Below are positions 44,639 through 53,090 of a stretch of DNA of 64,000 nucleotides, one piece after another; the first letter of the stretch is position 1; the number at the start of each line of letters is the position of its first letter. The stretch comes from Streptomonospora sp. PA3 (GTDB lineage: Bacteria; Actinomycetota; Actinomycetes; Streptosporangiales; Streptosporangiaceae). The stretch covers positions 186,001 to 250,000 of the forward strand of contig NZ_VTZW01000015.1 of NCBI RefSeq assembly GCF_009728995.1, in the 5' to 3' direction. The notes beneath the pieces are model-generated. The model was not told where the DNA came from. It was given only the letters and a program-made list of their open reading frames with translations, and searched no databases. Made by a program: the position numbers and the translations under genes.

Positions 44639-45715
44639 TCAGGAGACGCCCGATAGCGTCAGCTCCTCGGCGTAGTGGCAGGCCGCCAGGCGGCCGGGAG
44701 CGACCTCGCGCAGCGGGGGCGCCTCGTTCGCGCACCGGTCGGTCGCATAGGCGCAGCGGGTGTGGAAGGGGCAGCCCGCCGGCGGGTCGGCGGGGTCGGG
44801 CAGTTCGCCGCGCAGGCGGATGCGCTCGCGGCTGCCGCGCATCCGCGGGTCGGGGATGGGCACGGCCGAGATCAGCGCCTCGGTGTAGGGGTGGCGCGGA
44901 TCGGCGTAGATGTCGGCGGTGGGGCCCGTCTCGACCACCCGGCCCAGGTACATCACCGCCACGCGGTCGCACAGGTGCTCGACCACCGACAGGTCGTGGG
45001 AGATGAACAGGTAGGTCAGCCCCATGTCGTCCTGCAGATCCTGCAGCAGGTTGAGGATCTGCGAGCGCACCGACACGTCCAGGGCGCTGACGGCCTCGTC
45101 GGCCACGACCAGGCGCGGTTCGCACACCAGGGCGCGGGCGATGCTGACGCGCTGGCGCTCCCCGCCGGAGAACGCGTGGGGGTAGCGGCGCAGGTGGTCG
45201 GGGCGCAGGCCCACTCGGCGCAGGATCGCGGTGACGCGGTCCTCCAGCTCGCTGCCGCCGACGCCCAGGAGCACGCGCAGCGGCTCGCCGATGATGTCCA
45301 GCAGGGTCATGCGCGGGTTGAGGGAGGCGTGCGGGTCCTGGAAAACCATGCGCACCTCGCGGCGGTAGGCCGCCAGGTCCGCGCCGGAGACCGCGGCCGC
45401 ATCCAGCACCCGCCCCTGGCCGGAGCGGTAGCGGACCTCGCCGCGGGCCTCGGGGCGCACCCCCATGACGGCCGAGCCCAGCGTGCTCTTGCCGCAGCCG
45501 GACTCGCCGACCAGGCCCAGCGTCTCGCCCGGGTCGACGCGCAGGTCGACTCCGTCGACCGCCTTGACCACGCCGCTCTTGCCCCGCCGGCCGCGTTTGC
45601 GCAGCGGGAAGTGCACCCGCAGGTCGCGGGTCTCCAGCAGCGGGCCGGTCGCGGTGGCGCCGGTGCCGCCGACGCCGGCGGCCGGGTCGGCGTCGGCGTC
45701 AGTTGGCGTCGACAT
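44639..45715 (-). CDS. OppF-like ABC transporter ATP-binding protein
   Basis: 358 aa. Walker A LVGESGCGKSTLG, signature SGGERQRVSIARAL, Walker B LVVADEAVSALDVS, switch ISHDLSVV, and the C-terminal oligopeptide/dipeptide domain with CPFHTRCAYATDRCANEAPPL. The CxxRCxxxxxxC cluster may bind an iron-sulfur centre, as in DppF/OppF. AAAGGAGG is before the ATG, which lies 17 bp inside the OppD gene. Confidence 0.92.
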   Translation of the reverse strand: MSTPTDADADPAAGVGGTGATATGPLLETRDLRVHFPLRKRGRRGKSGVVKAVDGVDLRVDPGETLGLVGESGCGKSTLGSAVMGVRPEARGEVRYRSGQGRVLDAAAVSGADLAAYRREVRMVFQDPHASLNPRMTLLDIIGEPLRVLLGVGGSELEDRVTAILRRVGLRPDHLRRYPHAFSGGERQRVSIARALVCEPRLVVADEAVSALDVSVRSQILNLLQDLQDDMGLTYLFISHDLSVVEHLCDRVAVMYLGRVVETGPTADIYADPRHPYTEALISAVPIPDPRMRGSRERIRLRGELPDPADPPAGCPFHTRCAYATDRCANEAPPLREVAPGRLAACHYAEELTLSGVS

Positions 45716-46862
45716 CGGCGGCCTCCTTTCCGGAGGGGGAAGCGGGGCGGGGGTCGTCGCCGGCGGTGCCGGCCTGCGGGTCGGGCGAGCGGCCCTCGGC
45801 GCCGCCGTAGAGCAGGCAGCGCACCAGGCGGCCGTTGCCGACGTCGATCGGCGGCGGATCGACGGTGTCGCACAGTCCGGGCATGGCCGCGTCGCAGCGG
45901 TCGCGGAACACGCAGCCGGTGGGGCGGGTGCTGGGATCGGGCACGGTGCCGCGGATGGCGGGCAGCCGGTCGCGGCGCGGGCCGCCCATGCGCGGGATCG
46001 AGTCCAGCAGCGCGCGCGTGTAGGGGTGTTTGGGCGCGTGGAAGACCTCGTCGACGCTGCCGTGCTCGACCACGTTGCCCAGGTACATCACCGCGACGTC
46101 GTCGGCGATCTCGGCGACCACGCCCATGTCGTGGGTGATGAACAGCATCGCCATGCCGCGCCGCCGCTGGAGGTCGGCGAGCAGGTCGAGGATCTGGGCC
46201 TGGGTGGTGACGTCCAGCGCCGTGGTCGGCTCGTCGGCGATGAGCATGCGCGGCTCGCACGAGAGCGCCATCGCGATCATGACGCGCTGGCGCATGCCGC
46301 CGGAGAGCTGGAAGGGGTAGACGTCGATCAGGCGCTCGGGGTTGGGGATGCCGACCTGGCCCAGCAGGCCGACGCTGATCTCGCGGGCCTCCTTCTTGCT
46401 GACGGGGTTGTGCACGCGGATCGACTCGCCGATCTGGTTGCCGACGCGGTGCACCAGTGACAGCGACGCCATCGGCTCCTGGAAGATCATGGCGATGTCG
46501 CGGCCGCGCACCCGCCGGATCTCCTTGCCCTTGGGTTTGAGCGCGGCCAGGTCGAGCGGCCGGTCCGCGGGGGCGGCATCGGCGCCCGCCGCGGCCGGGG
46601 CGCCGTCTGCGGGGGCGCGGGAGTCGGGGTGCAGCAGCACCTGCCCGCCGGTGATGCGGCCCGGAGGCTCGACGAGCTGCAGAATGGAGCGCGCGGTGAC
46701 GCTCTTGCCGCAGCCGCTTTCGCCGACCACGCACAGTGTCCGTCCGCGGCGGATGGTCAGGTCCACGCCGTTGACGGCCGGGACCTCGCCGTGGTCGGTG
46801 CGGAACCGCGTCCGCAGTCCCCGCACTTCGAGGACGACGTCTGGGTCAGTACCGGTGGCCAT
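45699..46862 (-). CDS. OppD-like ABC transporter ATP-binding protein
   Basis: 387 aa from ATG at 46860-46862 (GTG three codons upstream is possible). Walker A VVGESGCGKSVTARSI, an insertion rich in Ala/Pro around 70-100, signature LSGGMRQRVMIAMAL, Walker B MLIADEPTTALDV, and the C-terminal cluster GCVFRDRCDAAMPGLCD. It pairs with the OppF-like ATPase as the heterodimeric engine. Confidence 0.92.
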   Translation of the reverse strand: MATGTDPDVVLEVRGLRTRFRTDHGEVPAVNGVDLTIRRGRTLCVVGESGCGKSVTARSILQLVEPPGRITGGQVLLHPDSRAPADGAPAAAGADAAPADRPLDLAALKPKGKEIRRVRGRDIAMIFQEPMASLSLVHRVGNQIGESIRVHNPVSKKEAREISVGLLGQVGIPNPERLIDVYPFQLSGGMRQRVMIAMALSCEPRMLIADEPTTALDVTTQAQILDLLADLQRRRGMAMLFITHDMGVVAEIADDVAVMYLGNVVEHGSVDEVFHAPKHPYTRALLDSIPRMGGPRRDRLPAIRGTVPDPSTRPTGCVFRDRCDAAMPGLCDTVDPPPIDVGNGRLVRCLLYGGAEGRSPDPQAGTAGDDPRPASPSGKEAADVDAN

Positions 46863-46875
46863 GAGTCGCACCTGC

Positions 46876-48042
46876 TTACTGGTAGGGGTCGGCGGAGTCG
46901 CGGATGCCGTCGCCGACGAAGTTCAGCGCCAGCACGGCCACCGTGACGGCGACGCCGGGCAGCAGCGTCCAGGGAGCGCCGGCGATCGAGTGGATGTTCT
47001 GGGCCTCCTGCATCAGCACGCCCCAGCTGACGACCGGGGGCTGCAGGCCCAGGCCCAGGAAGGACAGGGCGCTCTCGGCCAGGATCATCAGCGGGATCGC
47101 CAAGGTGAGGGAGGCGACGATGTGGCTGGTGAAGGAGGGGAGCATATGTCGGCCGATGATGCGCGAGCGGCTGCAGCCGTCCAGCCGGGCGGCCAGCACG
47201 AAGTCCTCCTCCCGCAGTGACAGGAAGCGTCCGCGCACCACGCGCGCCAGGTCGGTCCAGCCGATCAGCGACAGGATCACCGTGATCGCGAAGTAGGTGG
47301 TCAGCGGCCCCCATTCGCGCGGCACGGCCGCCGACAGGCCCATCCACAGCGGGATGGTGGGGATGGACATGGTGAACTCGATGACGCGCTGGATGGCGGT
47401 GTCCACGCGGCCGCCGAAGTAGCCGGAGGCTCCGCCGAGCACGACGCCCAGCACGAACGCCAGCGCGACGCCGACCAGGCCGATGGACAGCGAGACCCGG
47501 GTGCCGTACACGATGCGGGAGAGCATGTCGCGCCCGTTGCGGTCGGCGCCCAGCAGGTACATCCGGTCCTCGGGGTTCTCGGGCCCGAACAGGTGGGTGT
47601 CGGCCGGGATCACGCCCCACATCTCATAGGGGGTGCCTTCGACGAAGAAGCCGAGCTCGACCTTCTCGGACTCGTCGACGGTGTACTCGCGGGCGAGGGT
47701 CTCCTGGTCGCGCGTGGAGTCGTAGCCGTAGACGTAGAAGCCCAGGTCGAGGCCGCCGCCGGAGGTGTCGACGAAGTGCAGGGCCTGCGGCGGGGCGTGG
47801 GTGTGCTCGGCGCTGTACTCGCCGGGTGTCGTGGGGGCGACGAACTCGCAGAACAGGCCGATCAGCGCCATGACGCACACGACGGCCAGGCTGCCCATGG
47901 CCAGCTTGTGCCGGCGGAAGCGCAGCCAGATGAGCCGCCACTGCGACGCCGCTGCGATGGCGTCGGCGGTGGCCGGGTCTGCGGCGCCCCCCGGCTCGTC
48001 GGCGGGGCCGGGGCGGCGTTTCAGGGGCAGGTTGAGTCCCAT
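46876..48042 (-). CDS. OppC-like ABC transporter permease
   Basis: 388 aa. The N-terminal helix (AMGSLAVVCVMALIGLFCEF) is followed by an extracellular stretch of about 100 residues, longer than usual for OppC, then the core LGADRNGRDMLSRIVYGTRVSLSIG, and the EAA loop DFVLAARLDGCSRSRIIGRHMLP. GAGGAGG before the ATG. It begins 4 bp after OppB. Confidence 0.92.
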   Translation of the reverse strand: MGLNLPLKRRPGPADEPGGAADPATADAIAAASQWRLIWLRFRRHKLAMGSLAVVCVMALIGLFCEFVAPTTPGEYSAEHTHAPPQALHFVDTSGGGLDLGFYVYGYDSTRDQETLAREYTVDESEKVELGFFVEGTPYEMWGVIPADTHLFGPENPEDRMYLLGADRNGRDMLSRIVYGTRVSLSIGLVGVALAFVLGVVLGGASGYFGGRVDTAIQRVIEFTMSIPTIPLWMGLSAAVPREWGPLTTYFAITVILSLIGWTDLARVVRGRFLSLREEDFVLAARLDGCSRSRIIGRHMLPSFTSHIVASLTLAIPLMILAESALSFLGLGLQPPVVSWGVLMQEAQNIHSIAGAPWTLLPGVAVTVAVLALNFVGDGIRDSADPYQ

Positions 48043-48045
48043 GGG

Positions 48046-49047
48046 TCAGGCCTCCTCGGCTTGGGCGTGGCGGATCCGCGGATCCCACCAGGCCAGGAGC
48101 AGGTCCGAGATCAGGGTTCCGATCAAGGTGAGGGCGCCGAGGACGAGGATGAACGCCCCGGCCAGGTACATGTCCTGGTTGCGCAGCGCCTGCAGCAGCA
48201 GCGGTCCCGTGGTGTCCAGGCTCAGCACGATGGAGACCATCACCTCGCCGCCGACGATGGTGGGCAGCACCCAGCCGACCGTGGAGATGAACGGGCTCAG
48301 CGCCATGCGGACCGGGTACTTGAGGATCACCCGCCACTCGGGCAGGCCCTTGGCGCGGGCGGTGGTGACATAGGGCTTGCGCAGCTCGTCGAGCAGGTTG
48401 GCGCGCAGGACGCGGATCAGCACGGCCGTGCCCGCGGTTCCGATGATCAGCACCGGCATCCACAGGTTGGAGACCACGTCGAGGACCTTGCCGAGGTTCC
48501 AGGCCGAGTCGGCGAACTCCGGAGAGACGATCCCTCCCATGCTCTCGCCGAAGTAGGCGAAGGCGATCCACACGAAGATCAGCGCGAGCATGAAGTTCGG
48601 GGTGGCCAGGCCGATGAACCCGATGAAGGTGAAGACGTAGTCGCCGACGGAGTGCTGGCGCACCGCCGAGTAGATGCCGATCGGGATGGCCAGGCCCCAG
48701 CTGACCACGATGGTGGCCAGCGCCAGCGCGACGCTGATGCCGATGCGGTCCCAGATCAGCGTGGAGACCTCGCGCTGGTACAGGAACGACTGGCCGAAGT
48801 CGCCGTTCATGACGATCCCGCCGATCCAGCGCAGGTACTGGACGAATACGGGGTCGTTGAGGCCGTAGCGCTCCTCCAGCGCCCGGATCTGGGTCTGGTC
48901 GACCGACTGCCCGCGTGCGGAGAGCTCGGCGACGTAGGTGGTGATGTAGTTGCCCGGGGGAAGCTGGATGATCAGGAACGACACCAGCGAGATGGCGAAC
49001 AGGGTCGGCACCATGTAGATGAACCGGCGGATCAGCAGAGCGCGCAT
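48046..49047 (-). CDS. OppB-like ABC transporter permease
   Basis: 333 aa. The first helix (MVPTLFAISLVSFLIIQLPPG) is typical of OppB; the core has DRIGISVALALATIVVSWGLAIPIGIYSAV and the EAA loop YVTTARAKGLPEWRVILKYPVRMALSP. GGAGGGGAGG lies before the ATG. Two copies of an operator-like sequence lie 59-175 bp upstream. Confidence 0.92.
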   Translation of the reverse strand: MRALLIRRFIYMVPTLFAISLVSFLIIQLPPGNYITTYVAELSARGQSVDQTQIRALEERYGLNDPVFVQYLRWIGGIVMNGDFGQSFLYQREVSTLIWDRIGISVALALATIVVSWGLAIPIGIYSAVRQHSVGDYVFTFIGFIGLATPNFMLALIFVWIAFAYFGESMGGIVSPEFADSAWNLGKVLDVVSNLWMPVLIIGTAGTAVLIRVLRANLLDELRKPYVTTARAKGLPEWRVILKYPVRMALSPFISTVGWVLPTIVGGEVMVSIVLSLDTTGPLLLQALRNQDMYLAGAFILVLGALTLIGTLISDLLLAWWDPRIRHAQAEEA

Positions 49048-49105
49048 GGCGCCTCCCCTCCGGGCAGCGCGGCCCCTTGCTGGGGGCGGCGCGCCGGCCG
49101 TTCTC

Positions 49106-49120
49106 GGATAGCGCTTACCA
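49106..49120. promoter_or_regulatory. Operator-like repeat, copy 1
   Basis: GGATAGCGCTTACCA, identical to 49208-49222 and centred on AGCGCT, the CG-centred form favoured by LacI-family regulators. It lies 59-73 bp before the OppB start. Confidence 0.6.
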
Positions 49121-49207
49121 AGCCCGCGTGCGTCCGGGCGGACACGGGTGCGGCCCCGATCTCCCGTGCACCGGGCGAAGCGGGATCCGCGAGGCGTTGA
49201 CCGGGGT

Positions 49208-49222
49208 GGATAGCGCTTACCA
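49208..49222. promoter_or_regulatory. Operator-like repeat, copy 2
   Basis: Second exact copy of GGATAGCGCTTACCA, 102 bp from the first. It overlaps the last codons of the Gfo/Idh gene, so it would control the transporter genes separately from that gene. Confidence 0.6.
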
Positions 49223-50335
49223 TGGCGAGCCGCCTCCGTGCATCCGCTCGTAGTAGCGGGTCCCCTGGCGCAGCTCGCCGGCCGTGACGGTGCGGTGCTG
49301 GGCGGCCGAGGCGTAGATGCCGGCCACCAGGCGCATGGTGCGCAGCGACTCGGCCGAGGAGACCGGCGGGGCCTCCTTGGCCCGCAGCGCCGACAGCACG
49401 TGGGCGATCTGGGCGGCGTGGCCGCTGTTGACTCCCGACTCCCCGGCCTCCCAGGCGGCGCGGACCTCGTCCTCGCAGCCCGGCGCCGGGGTGATCGTCC
49501 AGTCGTCGTCGCCGTAGCCGTAGAGGTGGCGCAGCTCGACGGTGGCCCGCTCGAAGTCGATGCGGATGTAGCTCTCCTCGCGGGGGGAGAGGACGCTGTT
49601 GACGAAAGTGGCCACGGCGCCGTTGGCGAAGGCGACGTGGCCGATCGAGAGGTCCTCGGTCTCCATGACCCGGGCCTGGCGCCGCGCCGCGGCCGAGACC
49701 TCGGTCCAGTCGCCCAGCAGCGCCAGCAGCAGGTCGAGCTGGTGGATTCCGTGGCCCATGGTCGGGCCGCCGCCCTCGGTGTCCCAGCGCCCGCGCCAGG
49801 GCACGTCGAAGTAGGCCTGGTCGCGGAACCACAGGGTGTGGCAGACGGCCACCAGCGGCCGCCCCAGCTGCCCGGACTCCGCCATGGCCAGTACCCGGCG
49901 GGCGCCGGATCCGAAGCGGTGCTGGAACACGGTGGCCACCCAGGGGCCCTGGCCGGGGGGTCCCTCGGCGGCGGCCATCTCCTCGATCTCGGCCAGGCTC
50001 AGCGCCGGGGGCTTCTCGACCACGGCGCTGGCGCCGCCGCGCAGGCAGGCCAGGACCTGGCCGTGGTGCATGCCCGGGGGCGTGCACAGGTGCACCAGGT
50101 CGGGCTGCACCTCGCGCAGCATCCGGTCCATGTCGCTGTAGCGCTGCGGAATGCCGTAGCGGTCGGTGAAAACCGCCAGGTTGTCGGCGTCGACATCGGC
50201 GGCCGCGACCACCGCGGCCTCCTCGGGCATCGACTGCAGCGCCTCGACGTGGAACCGGGCGATGTTGCCCGTACCGACGACGGCCACACGCAGGCGGTCG
50301 GGCGCCTCGGGGGCCGTCTGGTCGGGTATCTGCAT
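49217..50335 (-). CDS. Gfo/Idh/MocA-family oxidoreductase
   Basis: 372 aa from ATG at 50333-50335 with GGAGGAGAG. The NAD(P) fold has RVAVVGTGNIARFHVEAL; the family Lys-Pro motif is VVEKPPALS. The C-terminal domain has GGPTMGHGIHQLDLLLALLGDW with the catalytic His. Substrates in this family are mostly sugars or inositols. It opens the operon. The upstream gap 50336-50866 holds two CCGAAACTATCGG repeats and no gene. Confidence 0.88.
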   Translation of the reverse strand: MQIPDQTAPEAPDRLRVAVVGTGNIARFHVEALQSMPEEAAVVAAADVDADNLAVFTDRYGIPQRYSDMDRMLREVQPDLVHLCTPPGMHHGQVLACLRGGASAVVEKPPALSLAEIEEMAAAEGPPGQGPWVATVFQHRFGSGARRVLAMAESGQLGRPLVAVCHTLWFRDQAYFDVPWRGRWDTEGGGPTMGHGIHQLDLLLALLGDWTEVSAAARRQARVMETEDLSIGHVAFANGAVATFVNSVLSPREESYIRIDFERATVELRHLYGYGDDDWTITPAPGCEDEVRAAWEAGESGVNSGHAAQIAHVLSALRAKEAPPVSSAESLRTMRLVAGIYASAAQHRTVTAGELRQGTRYYERMHGGGSPW

Positions 50336-50468
50336 GGCTCTCCTCCAGGGTGGGGACCGAGGGGGACCGGTCCGCCGCTGCGTGTCACCTCGGGCGGGCT
50401 GCGTCCGGGGCGCTTCGGCGGCACATGGGGTGTCGGCAGGGTCGGGGGTAGCAGGGCCGGAGGGACGT

Positions 50469-50481
50469 CCGAAACTATCGG
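50469..50481. promoter_or_regulatory. Repeated site upstream of Gfo/Idh gene, copy 1
   Basis: CCGAAACTATCGG, with inverted ends (CCGA/TCGG), 134 bp before the ATG. An identical copy is at 50664. Candidate operator. Confidence 0.5.
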
Positions 50482-50663
50482 ACACAATCTCGCAATCTCT
50501 GGCGGTCGAATTTACGTTCACGCCATGCCCAGGTCAATACCCTGATGAGACTTGCCTCACTCCGAAACAGGCAGTGAGCGCAAACATCCGTGTTCGATTG
50601 ACGGTTTCGACGCCTCACCGGCCGCGGCGGCCGCTTTCGTGATCGAGAGGACCCCACAGACTC

Positions 50664-50676
50664 CCGAAACTATCGG
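50664..50676. promoter_or_regulatory. Repeated site upstream of Gfo/Idh gene, copy 2
   Basis: Second exact CCGAAACTATCGG, 195 bp from the first, between the tRNA-Lys terminator and the operon. Confidence 0.45.
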
Positions 50677-50819
50677 TATACGGGGCGTAATGGGCGACTC
50701 CGCCGAGCGACGATCGAACGCGCCGGCGTCCGCGGCGCCCTCCGGAAACGATCCTGTACGCAGGGTCACCTGTGATCGCGCACAATGACCACCGGTACAG
50801 GATCGGAGCGGACAGCACA

Positions 50820-50848
50820 AAGGCCGATCGCGCAGGGCGATCGGCCTT
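50820..50848 (-). terminator. Terminator after second tRNA-Lys
   Basis: Perfect 12-bp stem (AAGGCCGATCGC with 50837-50848), 5-nt loop, followed on the minus strand by TTTGTGC. It lies 19 bp beyond the tRNA. Confidence 0.85.
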
Positions 50849-50866
50849 CACGAACCGTGATTCGGG

Positions 50867-50939
50867 TGCGCCATCAGGGACTCGAACCCCAAACCCACTG
50901 ATTAAGAGTCAGTTGCTCTGCCTATTGAGCTAATGGCGC
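50867..50939 (-). tRNA. tRNA-Lys (CTT anticodon), second copy
   Basis: 73 nt. Acceptor, D-arm and anticodon arm equal those of the copy at 35488 except one D-loop base. In the T-arm the stem reads TGGGG/CCCTG, so two of five pairs are G-T wobbles. Still a plausible functional tRNA. CCA is not encoded. Confidence 0.93.
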
Positions 50940-51114
50940 TTGCCGTGGTGCCGGGAGGAGGGGGGATCCCGCCTGTCCGGGCTTGCGACGGATTAAACGA
51001 TAGCAGCCTCCCGAGGCGCTCGCGAACCGAATGGCCCGCGTACGGTCGCACGGCCCCCACTCCCCGGAGCCCGGCGGGTGGGGGCCGCCGACCGGCGTCC
51101 GGCGCTCCTCGCGG

Positions 51115-51303
51115 TCAGGACCACGTGAGAACCACGGTCACGATGATGCCGATGGCCAGGACCGCACCCACCGCCGCCAGGACGTAGGGGGTGACCGGCC
51201 GCTTCGGCGCCGCCTCGGGCTCCTTGTTGTCCGCCACGAAGCGGCGGAACATCATGGTCGAGCCCGCGGGGTCGCCCTGTTCTTGATCGTTCTTGTCAGC
51301 CAT
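51115..51303 (-). CDS. Small single-helix membrane protein
   Basis: 62 aa from ATG at 51301-51303. A polar N-terminus with KNDQEQGDPAGSTMMFRRF and KEPEAAPKRP precedes a C-terminal helix (YVLAAVGAVLAIGIIVTVVLTW). Tail-anchor-like topology. No family recognised. Confidence 0.65.
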   Translation of the reverse strand: MADKNDQEQGDPAGSTMMFRRFVADNKEPEAAPKRPVTPYVLAAVGAVLAIGIIVTVVLTWS

Positions 51304-51381
51304 GCTGACGACCTTAGCGACTCGCGACACCCGCTGCCGCCCTCGGACGAAGATATTTCCGGTTTCGGGGGATTCTCCGGT

Positions 51382-52341
51382 TCACCGCGCGTCATCGGCG
51401 GCGCGCCGCAGCAGGGCGGCGTGCGCCTGCGCCGGTGCTCCCGAGTCCCGCAGCGCCAGGCCGGCGGCGCCCAGGGCGCCCTCCGCCGCCCGAGCGGGCT
51501 CGGCGGTCCCGCCCAGGCGCAGTCCGGCGCGGACGGCGTCGGCGACCGGGCCGCCGGCGAGCACGGAGCCGGCGAGCACGACCGGCTCGCCGCCGCCGGC
51601 GGCGGGCCCGAGCGCGGCTAGAGAGCCCAGCAGCCGATCGGCGGCGTCGGCGGCGATCCGCTCGGCGGCGGGGTCGCCGTCGGCCGCCGCCGCGGTGACG
51701 GCGGGCGCCAGCTCGCCGATTTCGGCCGGGGTCCGGGCGTGTGCGGCACGCACCAGTGCCGCGGCGTCGCCGGCGGGCACCTCCAGCACCGCGGCCAGCC
51801 GCTCGCACAGCGACGTGGGACTCCCCCGCCCGTCGACGGCAGCCAGCGCCGCCCGCAGGCCGGCGAGGGCCAGCCACACCGCCGAGCCCTCGTCGCCCAG
51901 CAGCCAGCCGTTGCCGTCGCACCGGCGCACCACGGCGCCGGCGCGGACCCGGGCGGCCACGGCACCGGTGCCGGCGATGAGCACCGCGCCGGTGTCGGCG
52001 GCGGTTCCGGCGGCGAACGCGACGGCGATGTCGTCGGTGACCCGCGGGCTTGCCCGCAGCCCCAGAGCGCGCCAGGCGCGGTCGACGATCTCGGCGGCCC
52101 GTGCCCGCCCGGCGGTGGCCGCCCCGGCGAGTCCGATGACGGCGTGCTCGACCTCGGCGGCGCCCACTCCCTCCAGCGCCTCGCGCACGGCCTGCTCCAG
52201 CGCCGCGGCGGGGTCGCCTCCCGAGAATCCGTTGGCTCCCGCGGCCCGCCCGCGGCCCAGCACCTCGCCGCTGAGCGACACCGCGGCGCACCGCGTGCTG
52301 GTGCCGCCGGCGTCGAGTCCGAGGACGATGCGCTGGACCAT
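51382..52341 (-). CDS. BadF/BadG-type amino-sugar kinase (NagK/MurK-like)
   Basis: 319 aa from ATG at 52339-52341. ASKHA-fold kinase motifs: VLGLDAGGTSTRCAAV (phosphate 1), GLAGAATAGR, VTDDIAVAF, LIAGTGAVAARV, GNGWLLGDEGSAVWLALAGL (phosphate 2) and VVLAGSVLAGG (adenosine). Relatives phosphorylate GlcNAc or MurNAc. It stands divergently from the rpiR-murQ pair, so MurNAc/GlcNAc kinase is the most likely role. The gap to that pair is about 750 bp. Confidence 0.8.
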   Translation of the reverse strand: MVQRIVLGLDAGGTSTRCAAVSLSGEVLGRGRAAGANGFSGGDPAAALEQAVREALEGVGAAEVEHAVIGLAGAATAGRARAAEIVDRAWRALGLRASPRVTDDIAVAFAAGTAADTGAVLIAGTGAVAARVRAGAVVRRCDGNGWLLGDEGSAVWLALAGLRAALAAVDGRGSPTSLCERLAAVLEVPAGDAAALVRAAHARTPAEIGELAPAVTAAAADGDPAAERIAADAADRLLGSLAALGPAAGGGEPVVLAGSVLAGGPVADAVRAGLRLGGTAEPARAAEGALGAAGLALRDSGAPAQAHAALLRRAADDAR

Positions 52342-52654
52342 GGACCCGACCCTAGCGCCGCGGCGCCCGGGTGCCGCGGAGCCGCGGCGGGGCGGTTCCC
52401 GGGGCGGCCGGGCTTTCGGCCTCCGCGGCGTCACCGGGAGTGGCTGTAAGCGCACGGCCCGCAGGTGAAAGTGAATCGCCAGCGCGCTGTAAGCCCGTAC
52501 CGCCATTATCGGTTCTCAGGCGGTCCCGGCTGGTACTTCCCCGCTGCCGGCGGCTCGCCTTGCGATGCGAGCCGGGACCGCGGGGGGCGTCTCGGCTCCC
52601 AGGGGCCGGAGGACGGCCGGCTCGTGGGGGAACGCGGCTCCCTGCGGAGCCGCA

Positions 52655-52700
52655 CGTGCCTGGCGGGACGACCGGGGAGGGTCCACTCTCGCCAGGCACG
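52655..52700. promoter_or_regulatory. Inverted repeat in the kinase / rpiR gap
   Basis: CGTGCCTGGCG and its exact reverse complement CGCCAGGCACG separated by 24 bp, in the 749-bp gene-free gap 52342-53090. A nearby small hairpin GCGGCTC/GAGCCGC is at about 52634-52653. Could be an RpiR operator; otherwise nothing is seen in the gap. Confidence 0.4.
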
Positions 52701-53090
52701 CCCCGCTCTCGGCGCCGGCCCGCACACCCCGGAGCGCCGGTCCGCGTGCGGTGTCCACCGCCGCGACCGGCCGGAGCCGGCAGGCCCGCCCGCGGCCCGG
52801 CTCGTATCCCCGCCCTGCTCGCCATCCGGCGCGGCCGCCGCCTGCCGCCGTCCGCGCGCCGCCGCACAGGCGAGCGCGGCGCGGGGGCACCGGCCGGCGC
52901 CTCCTCGGCGGTTCGTCCACAGCCGCGGTCCGCCCCTGCCCAGGGGAGCGGCCGTAGGCGATCATGGGTACAGCAGCCCACGCGGCTTGCGATCCGGTGC
53001 TCGGCCGCGGGCCGAGGGCACGCGGCCGGGCAAGGCACGGGGGACTGCCGCGCATTGACTGCGACCGTCGACCCGAAAGAACGTTCCACC

